Positions 1-7,990 of a stretch of 16,104 nucleotides of DNA are shown here, one piece after another (position 1 is the first letter of the stretch; each line of letters starts with the position of its first letter). The position numbers and the translations under genes are program-made. Source of the DNA: Serpentinimonas sp. (GTDB lineage Bacteria > Pseudomonadota > Gammaproteobacteria > Burkholderiales > Burkholderiaceae_C); contig JALOSG010000031.1 in assembly GCA_025458665.1 (NCBI GenBank), positions 1 through 16,104 of the forward strand, given 5' to 3'. The notes under the pieces are model-generated. The model ran no database searches. It was not told the DNA's origin and worked only from the letters and a program-made list of their open reading frames with translations.

Positions 1-1
1 T

Positions 2-892
2 TTCGACGCCGAGCAGGTGGCCACCCAGGCGCTGGGTGACTCCATCTACACCAACCCGCTGCTGCTGGGTTATGCCTGGCAGAAGGGCCGCGTGCCGCTG
101 TCCCGCGAAGCCATTCTGCGGGCCATGGAATTGAACGGCGTGCAGGTGAAGAACAACCAGGCGGCCTTCGAGTGGGGCCGGCACTGCGCCGAGCATCTGG
201 CGGCCGTGCAGGCGCTGTTCCGTACCGCACAGGTCATCCAGTTCGCCAAGAAAACCAGCCTGCCCGACATGCTGGCCACCCGGGTGGAATTCCTCACCGG
301 TTACCAGAACGCCGCGTACGCCGAGACCTACCGCGCCTTCGTGGAGCGGGTGCGCGCTGCCGAAGCCCCGCTGAATTCCACCCGCCTGACCGAAGCCGTG
401 GCGCGCTACCTGTTCAAGCTCATGGCCTACAAGGACGAGTACGAAGTGGCCCGCCTGCACACCGACCCGGCCTTCACCCGGAAAGTGGCCGACATGTTCG
501 AGGGCGACTACAAGCTGGTGCACCACCTGGCGCCGCCCGGTATTGCGCGCAAAAACGACAAGGGCGAACTGGTGAAGCGTCCGTTCGGCCCCTGGATGCG
601 CAGCGCCTTCACCGTGCTGGCCAGGCTCAAAGGCCTGCGTGGTACCGCATTCGATCTATTTGGCCGCACTGAGGAACGCCGCGGCGAGCGCGCACTCATA
701 ACCCAGTACCGCGCCACCATCGAGGAGTTGCTCCAGGGCCTGACCGCCGAGCGGTTGCCCCTGGCCGTGGAAATAGCCCGCCTGCCCGAGCAGATCCGGG
801 GCTACGGCCACGTGAAGGAGCGCCATCTGGCCACGGTGCGTCCCCGCTGGGATGCCCTGTTGCAGCGTTGGCGGGCGGGTGAAGGCGCTTAA
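2..892 (+). CDS. Indolepyruvate ferredoxin oxidoreductase family protein, C-terminal part (5' truncated)
   Basis: The frame is open from base 2 through the window edge to a TAA at 890-892, so 296 residues of the C-terminus are visible and the true start lies outside. The GTG at 17 is only an internal Val codon. The sequence resembles the C-terminal helical DUF6537 domain of long fused IorA/IorB-type enzymes: a segment with NGVQVKNNQAAFEWGR near the start, then LMAYKDEYEVARLH, then GDYKLVHHLAPP and PFGPWMRSAF. Enzymes of this family oxidatively decarboxylate aryl-pyruvates such as indolepyruvate to acyl-CoA, using thiamine diphosphate, iron-sulfur clusters and ferredoxin, in the cytoplasm. The catalytic domains are not in view, so substrate and activity rest on family recognition only. 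It ends 63 bp before yajC and is probably a separate transcription unit. No gene symbol is given because only the tail is seen. Confidence 0.8.
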   Translation, partial: FDAEQVATQALGDSIYTNPLLLGYAWQKGRVPLSREAILRAMELNGVQVKNNQAAFEWGRHCAEHLAAVQALFRTAQVIQFAKKTSLPDMLATRVEFLTGYQNAAYAETYRAFVERVRAAEAPLNSTRLTEAVARYLFKLMAYKDEYEVARLHTDPAFTRKVADMFEGDYKLVHHLAPPGIARKNDKGELVKRPFGPWMRSAFTVLARLKGLRGTAFDLFGRTEERRGERALITQYRATIEELLQGLTAERLPLAVEIARLPEQIRGYGHVKERHLATVRPRWDALLQRWRAGEGA

Positions 893-901
893 GGCTTAAG
901 C
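887..901. repeat. Near-perfect dyad GCTTAAG-G-CTTAAGC at the yajC promoter
   Basis: Two CTTAAG hexamers (888-893 and 895-900) flank a single G. With the outer G and C they form an inverted repeat with 7-base arms. The 9-bp word GGCGCTTAA also occurs twice as a direct repeat at 884-892 and 906-914, the second copy running into the -10-like box. The stretch is AT-rich compared with its surroundings and could be an operator. That role is inference. Confidence 0.5.
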
Positions 902-917
902 ATTAGGCGCTTAAAAT
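889..917 (+). promoter_or_regulatory. Candidate sigma-70 promoter for yajC-secD-secF
   Basis: A -10-like TAAAAT (912-917, 5 of 6 to TATAAT) lies 17 bp after a weak -35-like TTAAGG (889-894). It overlaps the stop codon of the preceding gene and would start RNA near 924, leaving about 30 nt of leader that holds the AGGAAA ribosome site at 942-947 before the GTG start of yajC. The -35 box sits inside a CTTAAG dyad (887-901). This is read by eye with no transcription data. Confidence 0.4.
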
Positions 918-955
918 GCCGAGTTGCCGATTTTTCACCTACAGGAAACCACACC

Positions 956-1273
956 GTGTTCATCTCCTCTGCCTACGCCCAAGCCGCCGGTGGCGACACC
1001 GCATCGAGCCTGTTCAGCCTGCTGCCGCTGGTGCTCATGTTCGTGGTGCTGTACTTCGTCATGATCCGCCCGCAAATGAAACGCCAGAAGGAGCACAAGC
1101 TCATGGTGGAAGCCCTGACCAAGGGCGACGAGATCATTTCCGCAGGCGGTATCCTGGGCAAGATCAGCAAGGTGGGTGACATCTACATCGGCGTGGAACT
1201 GGCCGATGGCGTGGAAATCCAGATGCAGCGCTCGGCTGTGATCCAGGTGCTGCCCAAGGGCACCATCAAGTAA
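956..1273 (+). CDS. yajC: Sec translocon accessory protein YajC
   Basis: This 105-residue protein has the YajC pattern: a short N-terminus (MFISSAYAQ), one membrane segment at about residues 18-37, then the conserved IRPQMKRQKEHK motif and a small cytoplasmic domain with GDEIISAGGILGKI. E. coli YajC is of similar length (about 110 residues). YajC is an inner-membrane partner of SecD and SecF that associates with SecYEG during protein export. The start is the GTG at 956: it gives the family-typical N-terminus and follows AGGAAA at 942-947 with 8 bases between. secD begins 81 bp after its TAA. In many proteobacteria tgt precedes yajC; here an indolepyruvate oxidoreductase gene does, so tgt must be elsewhere or further upstream. 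Confidence 0.97.
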   Translation: MFISSAYAQAAGGDTASSLFSLLPLVLMFVVLYFVMIRPQMKRQKEHKLMVEALTKGDEIISAGGILGKISKVGDIYIGVELADGVEIQMQRSAVIQVLPKGTIK

Positions 1274-1283
1274 GTCGCAGGGC

Positions 1284-1338
1284 GGACGCGTTCCTCCCTC
1301 CAGCCGGCTGGGCACCGTCCCGGCCGTTTGCCTTTTTT
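1284..1338 (+). other. yajC-secD spacer with dyad symmetry and a T tract
   Basis: The 81-bp gap contains a perfect 12-bp palindrome CCAGCCGGCTGG (1300-1311), nested inside a GGACG (1284-1288) and CGTCC (1316-1320) pair, followed 12 bases later by six T (1333-1338). Folded as RNA it would give a hairpin with a delayed U run, which could act as a partial attenuator or processing site before secD. The T run lies too far from the stem for a classical terminator. Confidence 0.3.
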
Positions 1339-1354
1339 GCGGAGCCTGCAGCTC

Positions 1355-3232
1355 ATGAACCGATACCCGCTCTGGAAGTACGTGGTGATCGTCGCCGCGC
1401 TTCTGATCGCCACCATCTACGCCCTGCCCAACTTCTACGGCGAGGCGCCAGCGGTGCAGGTGTCGGCGGCCCGCACAGCCACGGTCGTGGACACCGCCAC
1501 GGTGGCCCGCGTGGAGCAGGTGCTGGCGGCGGAAAACCTCACCGCAGCGGGTATCCAGTTCGACGGTCTGTCCATCCGCGCGCGCTTCGAAACCACCGAT
1601 GCGCAGCTGCAGGCCCGCGACGCCATCGACCGCGCGCTGAACCCCGACCCGGCCGATCTGGGCTATGTGGTGGCGCTGAACCTGCTGCCGCGCACCCCCG
1701 CCTGGCTCCAGGCGCTCTACGCCAGCCCCATGTATCTGGGCCTTGACCTGCGGGGTGGCGTGCATTTCATGCTTGAAGTGGACATGGCCGCAGCGCTGGA
1801 GCGCCGCGCCGATGCCGCCACCGGCGAGCTGCGTGCGGCACTGCGCGACGCCAATATCCGCCATGCGGGGATTCGCCGCGATGGGCAGGCGGTAGAGATC
1901 CGCTTCCGGGAGGCCGAGGCGCTGGCCGCCGCCGAGCAGCTGATCCAGACCGACTTTCTCGATTTCGAGGCCCAGGCCGCCGGGACCGGCACCGAGCTGC
2001 GCCTGACCGCCGCCCTGCGCCCCGACGCCGCGCGCCGCATTCAGGAGCAGGCGCTGCGCCAGAACATCACCACGCTGAACAACCGCATCAACGAACTGGG
2101 CGTGGCCGAGCCGGTGATTCAACAGCAGGGAGCCAGCCGCATCGTGGTCCAGCTGCCCGGCGTGCAAGACACCGCCAAGGCCAAGGACATCCTGGGCCGC
2201 ACCGCCACGCTGGAACTGCGCATGGTGGATGAGAGCCCTGAAGGCGTGACCGCGGAGCGGGGGCAGGGCCCTGTGCCTTTCGGCTCAGAACGTCACCTGG
2301 ACCGGGCTGGCCAGCCCGTCATCACCCGCCGCGATGTGCTGCTCACCGGTGAGAACCTGACCGACGCGCAGGCCGGCTTTGACAGCCAGACCCAGGAGCC
2401 TGCAGTGCACCTGACCCTGGACGCCAAAGGCTCGCGCATATTCCGCGACGTGACCCGCGAGAACGTGGGCAAGCGCATGGCCATTCTGCTGTTCGAGAAA
2501 GGCCGCGGCGAGGTCGTCACCGCCCCCGTCATTCGCACCGAGATTGGTGGTGGCCGGGTACAGATTTCCGGCGCCATGACCACGGTGGAAGCCAACGATA
2601 TTGCACTGTTGCTGCGCGCAGGCTCGCTGGCCGCTCCCATGGAAATCATCGAGGAGCGCACCATCGGCCCGAGCCTGGGGCGCGAGAACATCGAGAAAGG
2701 CTTCAACAGCGTGATGTGGGGCTTCATCGTCGTGGTGGCCTTCATCAGCGTGTACTACATGCTGTTTGGCGTGTTCTCCAGCATCGCGCTGGCCTTCAAC
2801 CTGACCTTGCTGGTGGCGGTGCTGTCCATGCTGCAGGCCACACTCACGCTGCCGGGCATGGCCGCCATGGCGCTGGCGCTGGGTATGGCCATCGATGCCA
2901 ACGTGCTCATCAACGAGCGCATCCGCGAGGAACTGCGCAACGGCGCCGCGCCGCAAACGGCCATCAATACCGGCTACGACAACGCCTGGGGCACCATCCT
3001 GGACTCCAACATCACCTCCCTGCTGGCGGGTCTGGCGCTGCTGGTGTTTGGCTCTGGCCCGGTGCGCGGCTTTGCGGTGGTGCACTGCATCGGCATTCTC
3101 ACCAGCATGTTCTCGGCGGTGTTCTTCTCCCGCGGCATTGTGAACTTCTGGTACGGCCGCCAGAAGAAGCTCAAGAGCATCTCCATCGGTACGGTCTGGA
3201 AAGACGGTATCACGGCTGGCAAGGCAAACTGA
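1355..3232 (+). CDS. secD: Protein translocase subunit SecD
   Basis: The product is 625 residues (E. coli SecD is 615). An N-terminal membrane segment (about residues 9-25) is followed by the large periplasmic P1 region, with the family DLRGG motif at about 131-135. A C-terminal bundle of five membrane segments runs from about residue 452, containing the conserved GMAIDANVLINERIREE stretch (Asp at about 514). SecD and SecF form an RND-type complex that uses the proton-motive force to pull preproteins through SecYEG on the periplasmic side. I chose the ATG at 1355 because it gives the canonical MNRYPLWKY start and has GGAG at 1341-1344; the in-frame TTG at 1328 would add nine unneeded residues and lacks a ribosome site. 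secF starts 10 bp after the stop, so the two are co-translated. Confidence 0.98.
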   Translation: MNRYPLWKYVVIVAALLIATIYALPNFYGEAPAVQVSAARTATVVDTATVARVEQVLAAENLTAAGIQFDGLSIRARFETTDAQLQARDAIDRALNPDPADLGYVVALNLLPRTPAWLQALYASPMYLGLDLRGGVHFMLEVDMAAALERRADAATGELRAALRDANIRHAGIRRDGQAVEIRFREAEALAAAEQLIQTDFLDFEAQAAGTGTELRLTAALRPDAARRIQEQALRQNITTLNNRINELGVAEPVIQQQGASRIVVQLPGVQDTAKAKDILGRTATLELRMVDESPEGVTAERGQGPVPFGSERHLDRAGQPVITRRDVLLTGENLTDAQAGFDSQTQEPAVHLTLDAKGSRIFRDVTRENVGKRMAILLFEKGRGEVVTAPVIRTEIGGGRVQISGAMTTVEANDIALLLRAGSLAAPMEIIEERTIGPSLGRENIEKGFNSVMWGFIVVVAFISVYYMLFGVFSSIALAFNLTLLVAVLSMLQATLTLPGMAAMALALGMAIDANVLINERIREELRNGAAPQTAINTGYDNAWGTILDSNITSLLAGLALLVFGSGPVRGFAVVHCIGILTSMFSAVFFSRGIVNFWYGRQKKLKSISIGTVWKDGITAGKAN

Positions 3233-3242
3233 AAGAACCGCC

Positions 3243-4196
3243 ATGGATTTTTTCCGCATACGCAATGACATCCCGTTCATGCGGCACGCCAAGCTGCTGA
3301 ACGCGATTTCCTTCACCGCCTTCGTCCTGGCTGTGTTTTTCCTGGTTACGCGCGGCCTGAACCTGTCGGTGGAGTTCACCGGCGGCACGGTCATGGAGGT
3401 GGCCTACGAGCAACCCGCCGACCTCGCTGCCGTGCGCGAGGTCATCACCGGGCTGGGTTACGCCGATGTGCCGGTGCAGAACTTCGGTACCTCGCGCGAA
3501 GTGCTGATGCGCCTGCCCATTCTGGAAGGCCAGACCTCAGGGCAGCAAAGCGAGGTGGTTCTGGCCGCCCTGCGTGCCCAGAACCCGGACGTGGAATTGC
3601 GCCGCACCGAGTTCGTCGGTCCCCAGGTGGGGCAGGAACTCGTGACCGACGGCCTCATGGCGCTGGCCTTCGTGATCCTGGGCATCATGGTCTACCTCGC
3701 CTTCCGCTTCGAGTGGAAGTTCGCGGTCGCCGCCATCGTGGCCAACCTGCACGACGTCATCATCATCCTGGGCTTCTTTGCCTTTTTCCAGTGGGAATTC
3801 TCTCTGGCCGTGCTGGCGGCCGTGCTGGCCGTGCTGGGTTATTCGGTGAACGAGTCGGTGGTGATCTTTGACCGCATCCGCGAGGTGTTCCGGCGCCACC
3901 GCAAGATGACGACCGAGCAGGTCATCGACCGCGCCATCACCTCCACCATGAGCCGCACCATCATCACCCACGGCTCCACGGAAGTCATGGTGGTCTCCAT
4001 GCTGTTGTTTGGCGGCCCCACACTGTTCTACTTTGCGCTGGCCCTCACCATCGGCATCATGTTCGGCATCTACTCTTCGGTGTTCGTGGCCACCGGCATG
4101 GCGATGTGGCTGGGCATCAAGCGCGAAGACCTGGTGCAGCCGCCGCCGCCAAAGTCTGGCGACCCGGACGATCCCAACGCGGGCGCCATGGTCTGA
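3243..4196 (+). CDS. secF: Protein translocase subunit SecF
   Basis: This 317-residue inner-membrane protein (E. coli SecF 323) has membrane segment 1 at about residues 18-36 and the SecF signature VEFTGG at 43-48. A periplasmic loop follows, then a five-helix bundle from about residue 138 with the conserved GYSVNESVVIFDRIRE stretch beginning at about 199, and late segments ending near the MWLGIKRED tail. It pairs with SecD. The ATG at 3243 follows a purine-rich GAAAGAA (3231-3237) that overlaps the secD stop. Within the bundle the conserved polar positions (N203, D209, R210) are present, so the protein looks intact. Confidence 0.98.
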   Translation: MDFFRIRNDIPFMRHAKLLNAISFTAFVLAVFFLVTRGLNLSVEFTGGTVMEVAYEQPADLAAVREVITGLGYADVPVQNFGTSREVLMRLPILEGQTSGQQSEVVLAALRAQNPDVELRRTEFVGPQVGQELVTDGLMALAFVILGIMVYLAFRFEWKFAVAAIVANLHDVIIILGFFAFFQWEFSLAVLAAVLAVLGYSVNESVVIFDRIREVFRRHRKMTTEQVIDRAITSTMSRTIITHGSTEVMVVSMLLFGGPTLFYFALALTIGIMFGIYSSVFVATGMAMWLGIKREDLVQPPPPKSGDPDDPNAGAMV

Positions 4197-4206
4197 CGTT
4201 TCCGGG

Positions 4207-4231
4207 CAGCAGCCTCACAAGGCTTTTGCTG
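4207..4231 (+). terminator. Weak candidate intrinsic terminator after secF
   Basis: AGCCT (4211-4215), a CACA loop, and AGGCT (4220-4224) are followed by a short T run (4224-4227). An outer CAGCA/TGCTG pair (4207-4211 and 4227-4231) could extend the structure with a bulge. It starts 11 bp after the secF stop. The stem is short and only four T follow, so termination may be partial. Confidence 0.4.
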
Positions 4232-4248
4232 TTCGCTGTTCGCTGTTT
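4228..4248. repeat. Three tandem 7-bp repeats (GCTGTTC)
   Basis: GCTGTTC occurs at 4228-4234 and 4235-4241, then GCTGTTT at 4242-4248, giving period 7 over 21 bases. The array lies in the 121-bp gap between secF and the DUF1631 gene, about 70 bp before the proposed start. It is non-coding with the starts chosen here. Confidence 0.7.
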
Positions 4249-4317
4249 GCCACATGCTTCGGCGGTACGCAACCCTGCGGCGTGGCTTTTCTTGTTCAGG
4301 CTGGCATACTGGCGCTC

Positions 4318-6795
4318 GTGGCTGCTTCTCCAAGTCAATTGCTCCTTGCCAAGCAGGCGCGCCTGCTGTTTCTGAGGCACCTTGTGGCCTCAGTGCCGGC
4401 GTTTGCCCAGCGCCTGGAGCAGCAACTGTTCGATGCGGTGGACAAAGCCCGCAGTCCACCGCCCAAAACCGGTGCCGAGGTGGAGCAGTTTCTGGCCAAG
4501 GAAGAGGCCTCTCTGCAACTGCGTCGGCTGGGGCCCGCCTGGGTAGAGCGCAGTACCACCCTGTTGCGCGAACTGCTGGAGCAGACCGAGCGCGGCGGCT
4601 ACAGCCGCAGCCGGGTGGGTTCAGTGCCGCCCACCCCGTCCGAGCTCTCGCTCATGACCGACGAAATGGTCGAGGCGCGCATCCTGGCGTCCCGAACCGC
4701 TCTGGTGGTGTCCGACAAGGGCACCGATGAGTTCAAGGATCTCCGGCTGCGCATTCAACACCTGGAGCAGGTCGACCTGGAGGAAGACGACCCGGTGCGT
4801 GCGGGTGTGTTCGTGCACACCCTCGTGCAAAGCTGGCTGGACGCTGGGCTGACGCGGCCCCAGTGGCAGATTTGCCAGCCCTTGCTGCAGGCCGGCCTGG
4901 TTCCGTTGGTGATCGAGGGCTGGCACGACACCAACCATTTCCTCCTGGAGCAGGGTGTATTGCCACACATTGACCTGCGCCAGTTGGTGCGGCGAAGCGG
5001 CTTCAGTCAGCGCATACCGCTGAACTCGGCCCCGGTGCCTGTGCAGCCCGAGGGGCCGACCCAATCGGGCATGCCCGGTTTGTCTACCCAGTCCTCCCGT
5101 CCCGGATTTCTTCCCTCGGGCACCTTGCCCATGGGGCGCGTCTCGGTGTCGCAGGCGGCTGCAGCTTCCGTCGAGGTGGCCAACCGGCTCATGCGCTTCC
5201 TGAGCGAGCACCTGCCCGCTCCGGTGCGGCGCGCTCCCGCAGCCACCCCGACGGAGACACGCCAGGACACCTCACACCGACCCACCCTGCACGCCGAGAT
5301 GCCTGGAGGCGCTCCCGGGGCTGGTGGTTACCAGAGCGCCGGTGCCCGCGGAGCGGATGGGCCCCGCGAGCCCCACTACCCGGGTAACCCCGGTGCAGAT
5401 CCCGCCGCCACCGAAGCCGCGTTTGCGCCTACCGAAATCTTCAATCTGCCCACCATCACGGTCGACTGGACCTCCCCGGCCACCAGTGCGCTGGGCGTGC
5501 GCGAGCAGGCACGGGTGCTCAAGGCCGCCAGCCGCTCCGACCACGAGAAGGCGGTCATTGAGGTGGTGGCCCTGATCTTTGAAAACATCCTTGCTGAAGA
5601 GCGCATCCCGCCGTCCATCCGGGTGTGGTTTGCCCGACTTCAGATGCCCGTGCTGCGCATTGCGGTGGTGGACCCCGAGTTCCTGTCCTCGCCCGAGCAT
5701 CCGGCCCGCCTGCTCATCGACCGTATGGGTTCTTGCGTGCTGGGTTTCGATTCCGCGGTATCGCTGGACCCGCTGGAGCAGGAAATCCGGCGGGTGGTTC
5801 AGGTGATCGAGCAGTACCCCGAAACCGGACGGCGCGTGTTCGAGCTGATGCACAAGGAGTTCCTGGACTTTCTCACTCGCCACCTGCACACCGACGACCA
5901 CGTTGGCAAGGTGGTGAATGTGGCGCGCCAGGTGGAGCAGAAGGAAACGCTCACGGTGAAGTACACCATCGAATTGCGCAAGCTCCTGAGCGAGGTGTCG
6001 GTGCGCGACGAGGTGCGGGATTTCCTGTTCCAGGTCTGGGTGGAGGTGCTGGCTTTCGCGTCGGTCAAGCTGGGCGCCCAGCATGAGCGCTCCGTGGCGC
6101 TGCGCAGCGCAGCGTCCGAGTTGCTCTGGGCGGCCAGCGCCAAGCCCAACCGGGGCGAGCGCGCCAAAGTCATTGCCCGCCTGCCGGGCCTGCTGGCTCA
6201 GTTGCGGGAGGGCATGCAACTGCTGGGGTACGACGCCGCACGCCAGGACGCACACGTCCAGCGGTTGAGCGACGCGTTGACAGATGCCTTCATGTCGCGC
6301 ACCCAGCCCATCGATGCCGGCTGGCTTCAGGGGCTGACCCGCGCGCTCGCGGGGCTGGAGGATTACCTCGGCGACAAGGACGGAGACGACGACGGCGCGC
6401 TGGAGGGTCACTTTGAACTCAGCGCGGACAGCATTGAACTCATCACCGGGGTGGACGCATCGGCCATTACGGTGCTGGCAGACACGCCGCAGTCGCGCGA
6501 GGCAGTCACCCCGCAGGCGGCGGCAGCAGCCCGTCAACTGGTGCTGGGCGCCTGGTATGACCTGGAACACAACGGCCAGCGCCTGGTGGCACAACTGGTC
6601 TGGCGCAGTCGCGGGCAGCGGCTCTACCTGCTGGCTCGCCCGCCCGAGCAGTCCTTCCTCATGCAGGCTGGCCGGTTGGCCCACTACCTGCAGGCCGGGC
6701 TGCTCCGTTCTTGCGAGGCGGAGCCGCTCACCACACGTGCCACCCGCGAGGCGCTGGACAAGCTCAGCGCCAACCCGGAACGTCTGCTGGCCTGA
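4318..6795 (+). CDS. DUF1631 family protein
   Basis: The product is 825 residues with the proposed GTG start. It resembles the DUF1631 proteins common in Burkholderiales, whose biochemical role is not established. Visible features are an N-terminal helical part (about residues 1-290), a Pro/Gly/Ala-rich linker (about 299-372), and a conserved C-terminal half. The conserved half opens with FNLPTITVDW near 374 and continues with IFENILAEERIPPSIRVWFARL from about 420, then VLRIAVVDPEFL. There is no signal peptide and no membrane segment, so it is probably cytoplasmic. The frame is open back to 4009 inside secF, but that part reads secF in another frame and looks non-coding. The GTG at 4318 gives a plausible start (ASPSQLLLAKQARLLFLRHL); GTG 4282 is the alternative. 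There is no clear ribosome site, but CATACT at 4305-4310 could be a -10 giving a leaderless message. The neighbour dprA is convergent, 37 bp away. Confidence 0.85.
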   Translation: MAASPSQLLLAKQARLLFLRHLVASVPAFAQRLEQQLFDAVDKARSPPPKTGAEVEQFLAKEEASLQLRRLGPAWVERSTTLLRELLEQTERGGYSRSRVGSVPPTPSELSLMTDEMVEARILASRTALVVSDKGTDEFKDLRLRIQHLEQVDLEEDDPVRAGVFVHTLVQSWLDAGLTRPQWQICQPLLQAGLVPLVIEGWHDTNHFLLEQGVLPHIDLRQLVRRSGFSQRIPLNSAPVPVQPEGPTQSGMPGLSTQSSRPGFLPSGTLPMGRVSVSQAAAASVEVANRLMRFLSEHLPAPVRRAPAATPTETRQDTSHRPTLHAEMPGGAPGAGGYQSAGARGADGPREPHYPGNPGADPAATEAAFAPTEIFNLPTITVDWTSPATSALGVREQARVLKAASRSDHEKAVIEVVALIFENILAEERIPPSIRVWFARLQMPVLRIAVVDPEFLSSPEHPARLLIDRMGSCVLGFDSAVSLDPLEQEIRRVVQVIEQYPETGRRVFELMHKEFLDFLTRHLHTDDHVGKVVNVARQVEQKETLTVKYTIELRKLLSEVSVRDEVRDFLFQVWVEVLAFASVKLGAQHERSVALRSAASELLWAASAKPNRGERAKVIARLPGLLAQLREGMQLLGYDAARQDAHVQRLSDALTDAFMSRTQPIDAGWLQGLTRALAGLEDYLGDKDGDDDGALEGHFELSADSIELITGVDASAITVLADTPQSREAVTPQAAAAARQLVLGAWYDLEHNGQRLVAQLVWRSRGQRLYLLARPPEQSFLMQAGRLAHYLQAGLLRSCEAEPLTTRATREALDKLSANPERLLA

Positions 6796-6832
6796 GCCAC
6801 GCTGGGCTGCGCCCTGCAAGGGTCTGGTGGCG

Positions 6833-7990
6833 TCAGGCCCGCACCAGCTGCACGAACAGCCCGCCGGGCTGCCGCACCACCCGCCCTTCCAGCTCCAGCT
6901 CCAGCAAGGCCGCCTGCAGCGGCGGTGTGGGCAGGCCTGTACGGGCCTGCAAGGCATCGAAATCGGTGGCGTCATGGCCCAGCGCCTGCAGCACCGCGGC
7001 GTGCGGCCCGCTGTAGCGGGCAGGCTCGGGCCCGGGTTGGGAGCTGGCGTGCGTCACCCCCGGCCACACCGGCTGCAGGTCTTCCAGAATGTCCTGCGCC
7101 GACTCCACCAGTTTGGCCCCCTGCCGGATGAGTGCGTGGCAGCCCTTGTACTGCGTGGCATGGATGGAGCCTGGTATGGCAAATACCTCCCGCCCTTGTT
7201 CTATGGCCAGCCGGGCCGTGATGAGCGAGCCCGAAGGCAGGGCAGCCTCCACCACCAGCGTCCCATGAGCCAGGCCGGCAATGATGCGGTTGCGTTTGGG
7301 AAAGTTGGGCGCTATGGGGGGCGTGCCCAGCAGCAGTTCGCTGATGATCGCACCCCTCTCTGCCATGGCGGCGGCCAGGCCGGCGTGCCGCTTGGGATAG
7401 ACGCTGTCCAGGCCAGTACCGACAACCGCCAGGGTGGGCCCCGCCGCCGCCAGCGCTCCCTCGTGGGCGGCCCCGTCTATGCCCAGCGCCAGCCCGGACA
7501 CAATTTCCACGCCGGCCTCTGCCAGGGCGCGCGCGAAGTGCCGGGCGTTTTCCAGGCCCTGGGGTGTGGGGTTGCGGCTGCCCACCACCGCCAGGCGGCG
7601 CGGGTGTGCCAGCGCCGCCAACTGCCCCTGCACCCACAGCAGCAGGGGTGGGTCTTCGGTGGTCAGCAACTCTCGGGGGTAGGCCGCATCGGCCAGCGTG
7701 ATGACATGGTGGTCCCCCGAGGCCGCCAGCCACTGCAGGGTCAGGTCGCACTGCGAGCGCCACTCCGCCGGGGTATCGCGCAGCGCGGCTGCCGTGCGCT
7801 GACCTACCAGCGCCTCCACCGCAGCCGGTTCGTTCAGCGCAGCCTCGAAAACACGCTGCGGCAAACCGAAACGCGCCAGCAGTTTGCGGGCGGTGGCGGG
7901 CCCGACCGAGGGAGTCAGCACCAGGCGCAACCAGTGCGCCAGATCTTCGGGCGAACCCGTCCGGGGGGCCGAGGCCCCTGTCGGGTTCAA
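6833..7990 (-). CDS. dprA: DNA-processing protein DprA (Smf)
   Basis: The product is 385 residues. DprA binds single-stranded DNA entering the cell during natural transformation and loads RecA on it. In order it shows an N-terminal helical SAM-like domain (about 15-75) and the Rossmann-type DprA domain with GSRNP (137-141), SGLALGID (165-172), GTGLDSVYP (191-199), NFPKRNRIIAGL (229-240) and IPGS (272-275). A C-terminal winged-helix domain lies at about 330-385. All motifs are intact. The chosen start is a TTG (complement of 7988-7990) that overlaps the TGA of the upstream LysM gene as TTGA, with no recognisable ribosome site, so translation probably depends on coupling. No ATG or GTG lies in frame before the conserved region. 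Presence of dprA alone does not prove competence, since it occurs in most bacteria. Confidence 0.96.
   Translation of the reverse strand: MNPTGASAPRTGSPEDLAHWLRLVLTPSVGPATARKLLARFGLPQRVFEAALNEPAAVEALVGQRTAAALRDTPAEWRSQCDLTLQWLAASGDHHVITLADAAYPRELLTTEDPPLLLWVQGQLAALAHPRRLAVVGSRNPTPQGLENARHFARALAEAGVEIVSGLALGIDGAAHEGALAAAGPTLAVVGTGLDSVYPKRHAGLAAAMAERGAIISELLLGTPPIAPNFPKRNRIIAGLAHGTLVVEAALPSGSLITARLAIEQGREVFAIPGSIHATQYKGCHALIRQGAKLVESAQDILEDLQPVWPGVTHASSQPGPEPARYSGPHAAVLQALGHDATDFDALQARTGLPTPPLQAALLELELEGRVVRQPGGLFVQLVRA

Noticed and set aside
935..2167. 410-codon minus-strand open frame across yajC and secD
   Set aside because: It lies opposite two certain genes and reads as His/Gln/Gly-rich composition typical of the antisense frame of GC-rich coding DNA. 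No motif is recognisable.
4009..4317. Upstream extension of the DUF1631 frame into secF
   Set aside because: The added residues are secF read in another frame (Ser/Trp/Arg/Cys-rich) and would overlap secF by 188 bp. The family-like text starts near 4318.
6796..6832. Bidirectional terminator between the DUF1631 gene and dprA
   Set aside because: Only a 4-bp CCCT/AGGG stem and a distant GCCAC/GTGGC pair are present, with no T run on either strand.
5272..6975. 567-codon minus-strand frame opposite the DUF1631 gene
   Set aside because: An antisense shadow of a long GC-rich gene; composition rich in Gln, His and Gly, with no domain signature.
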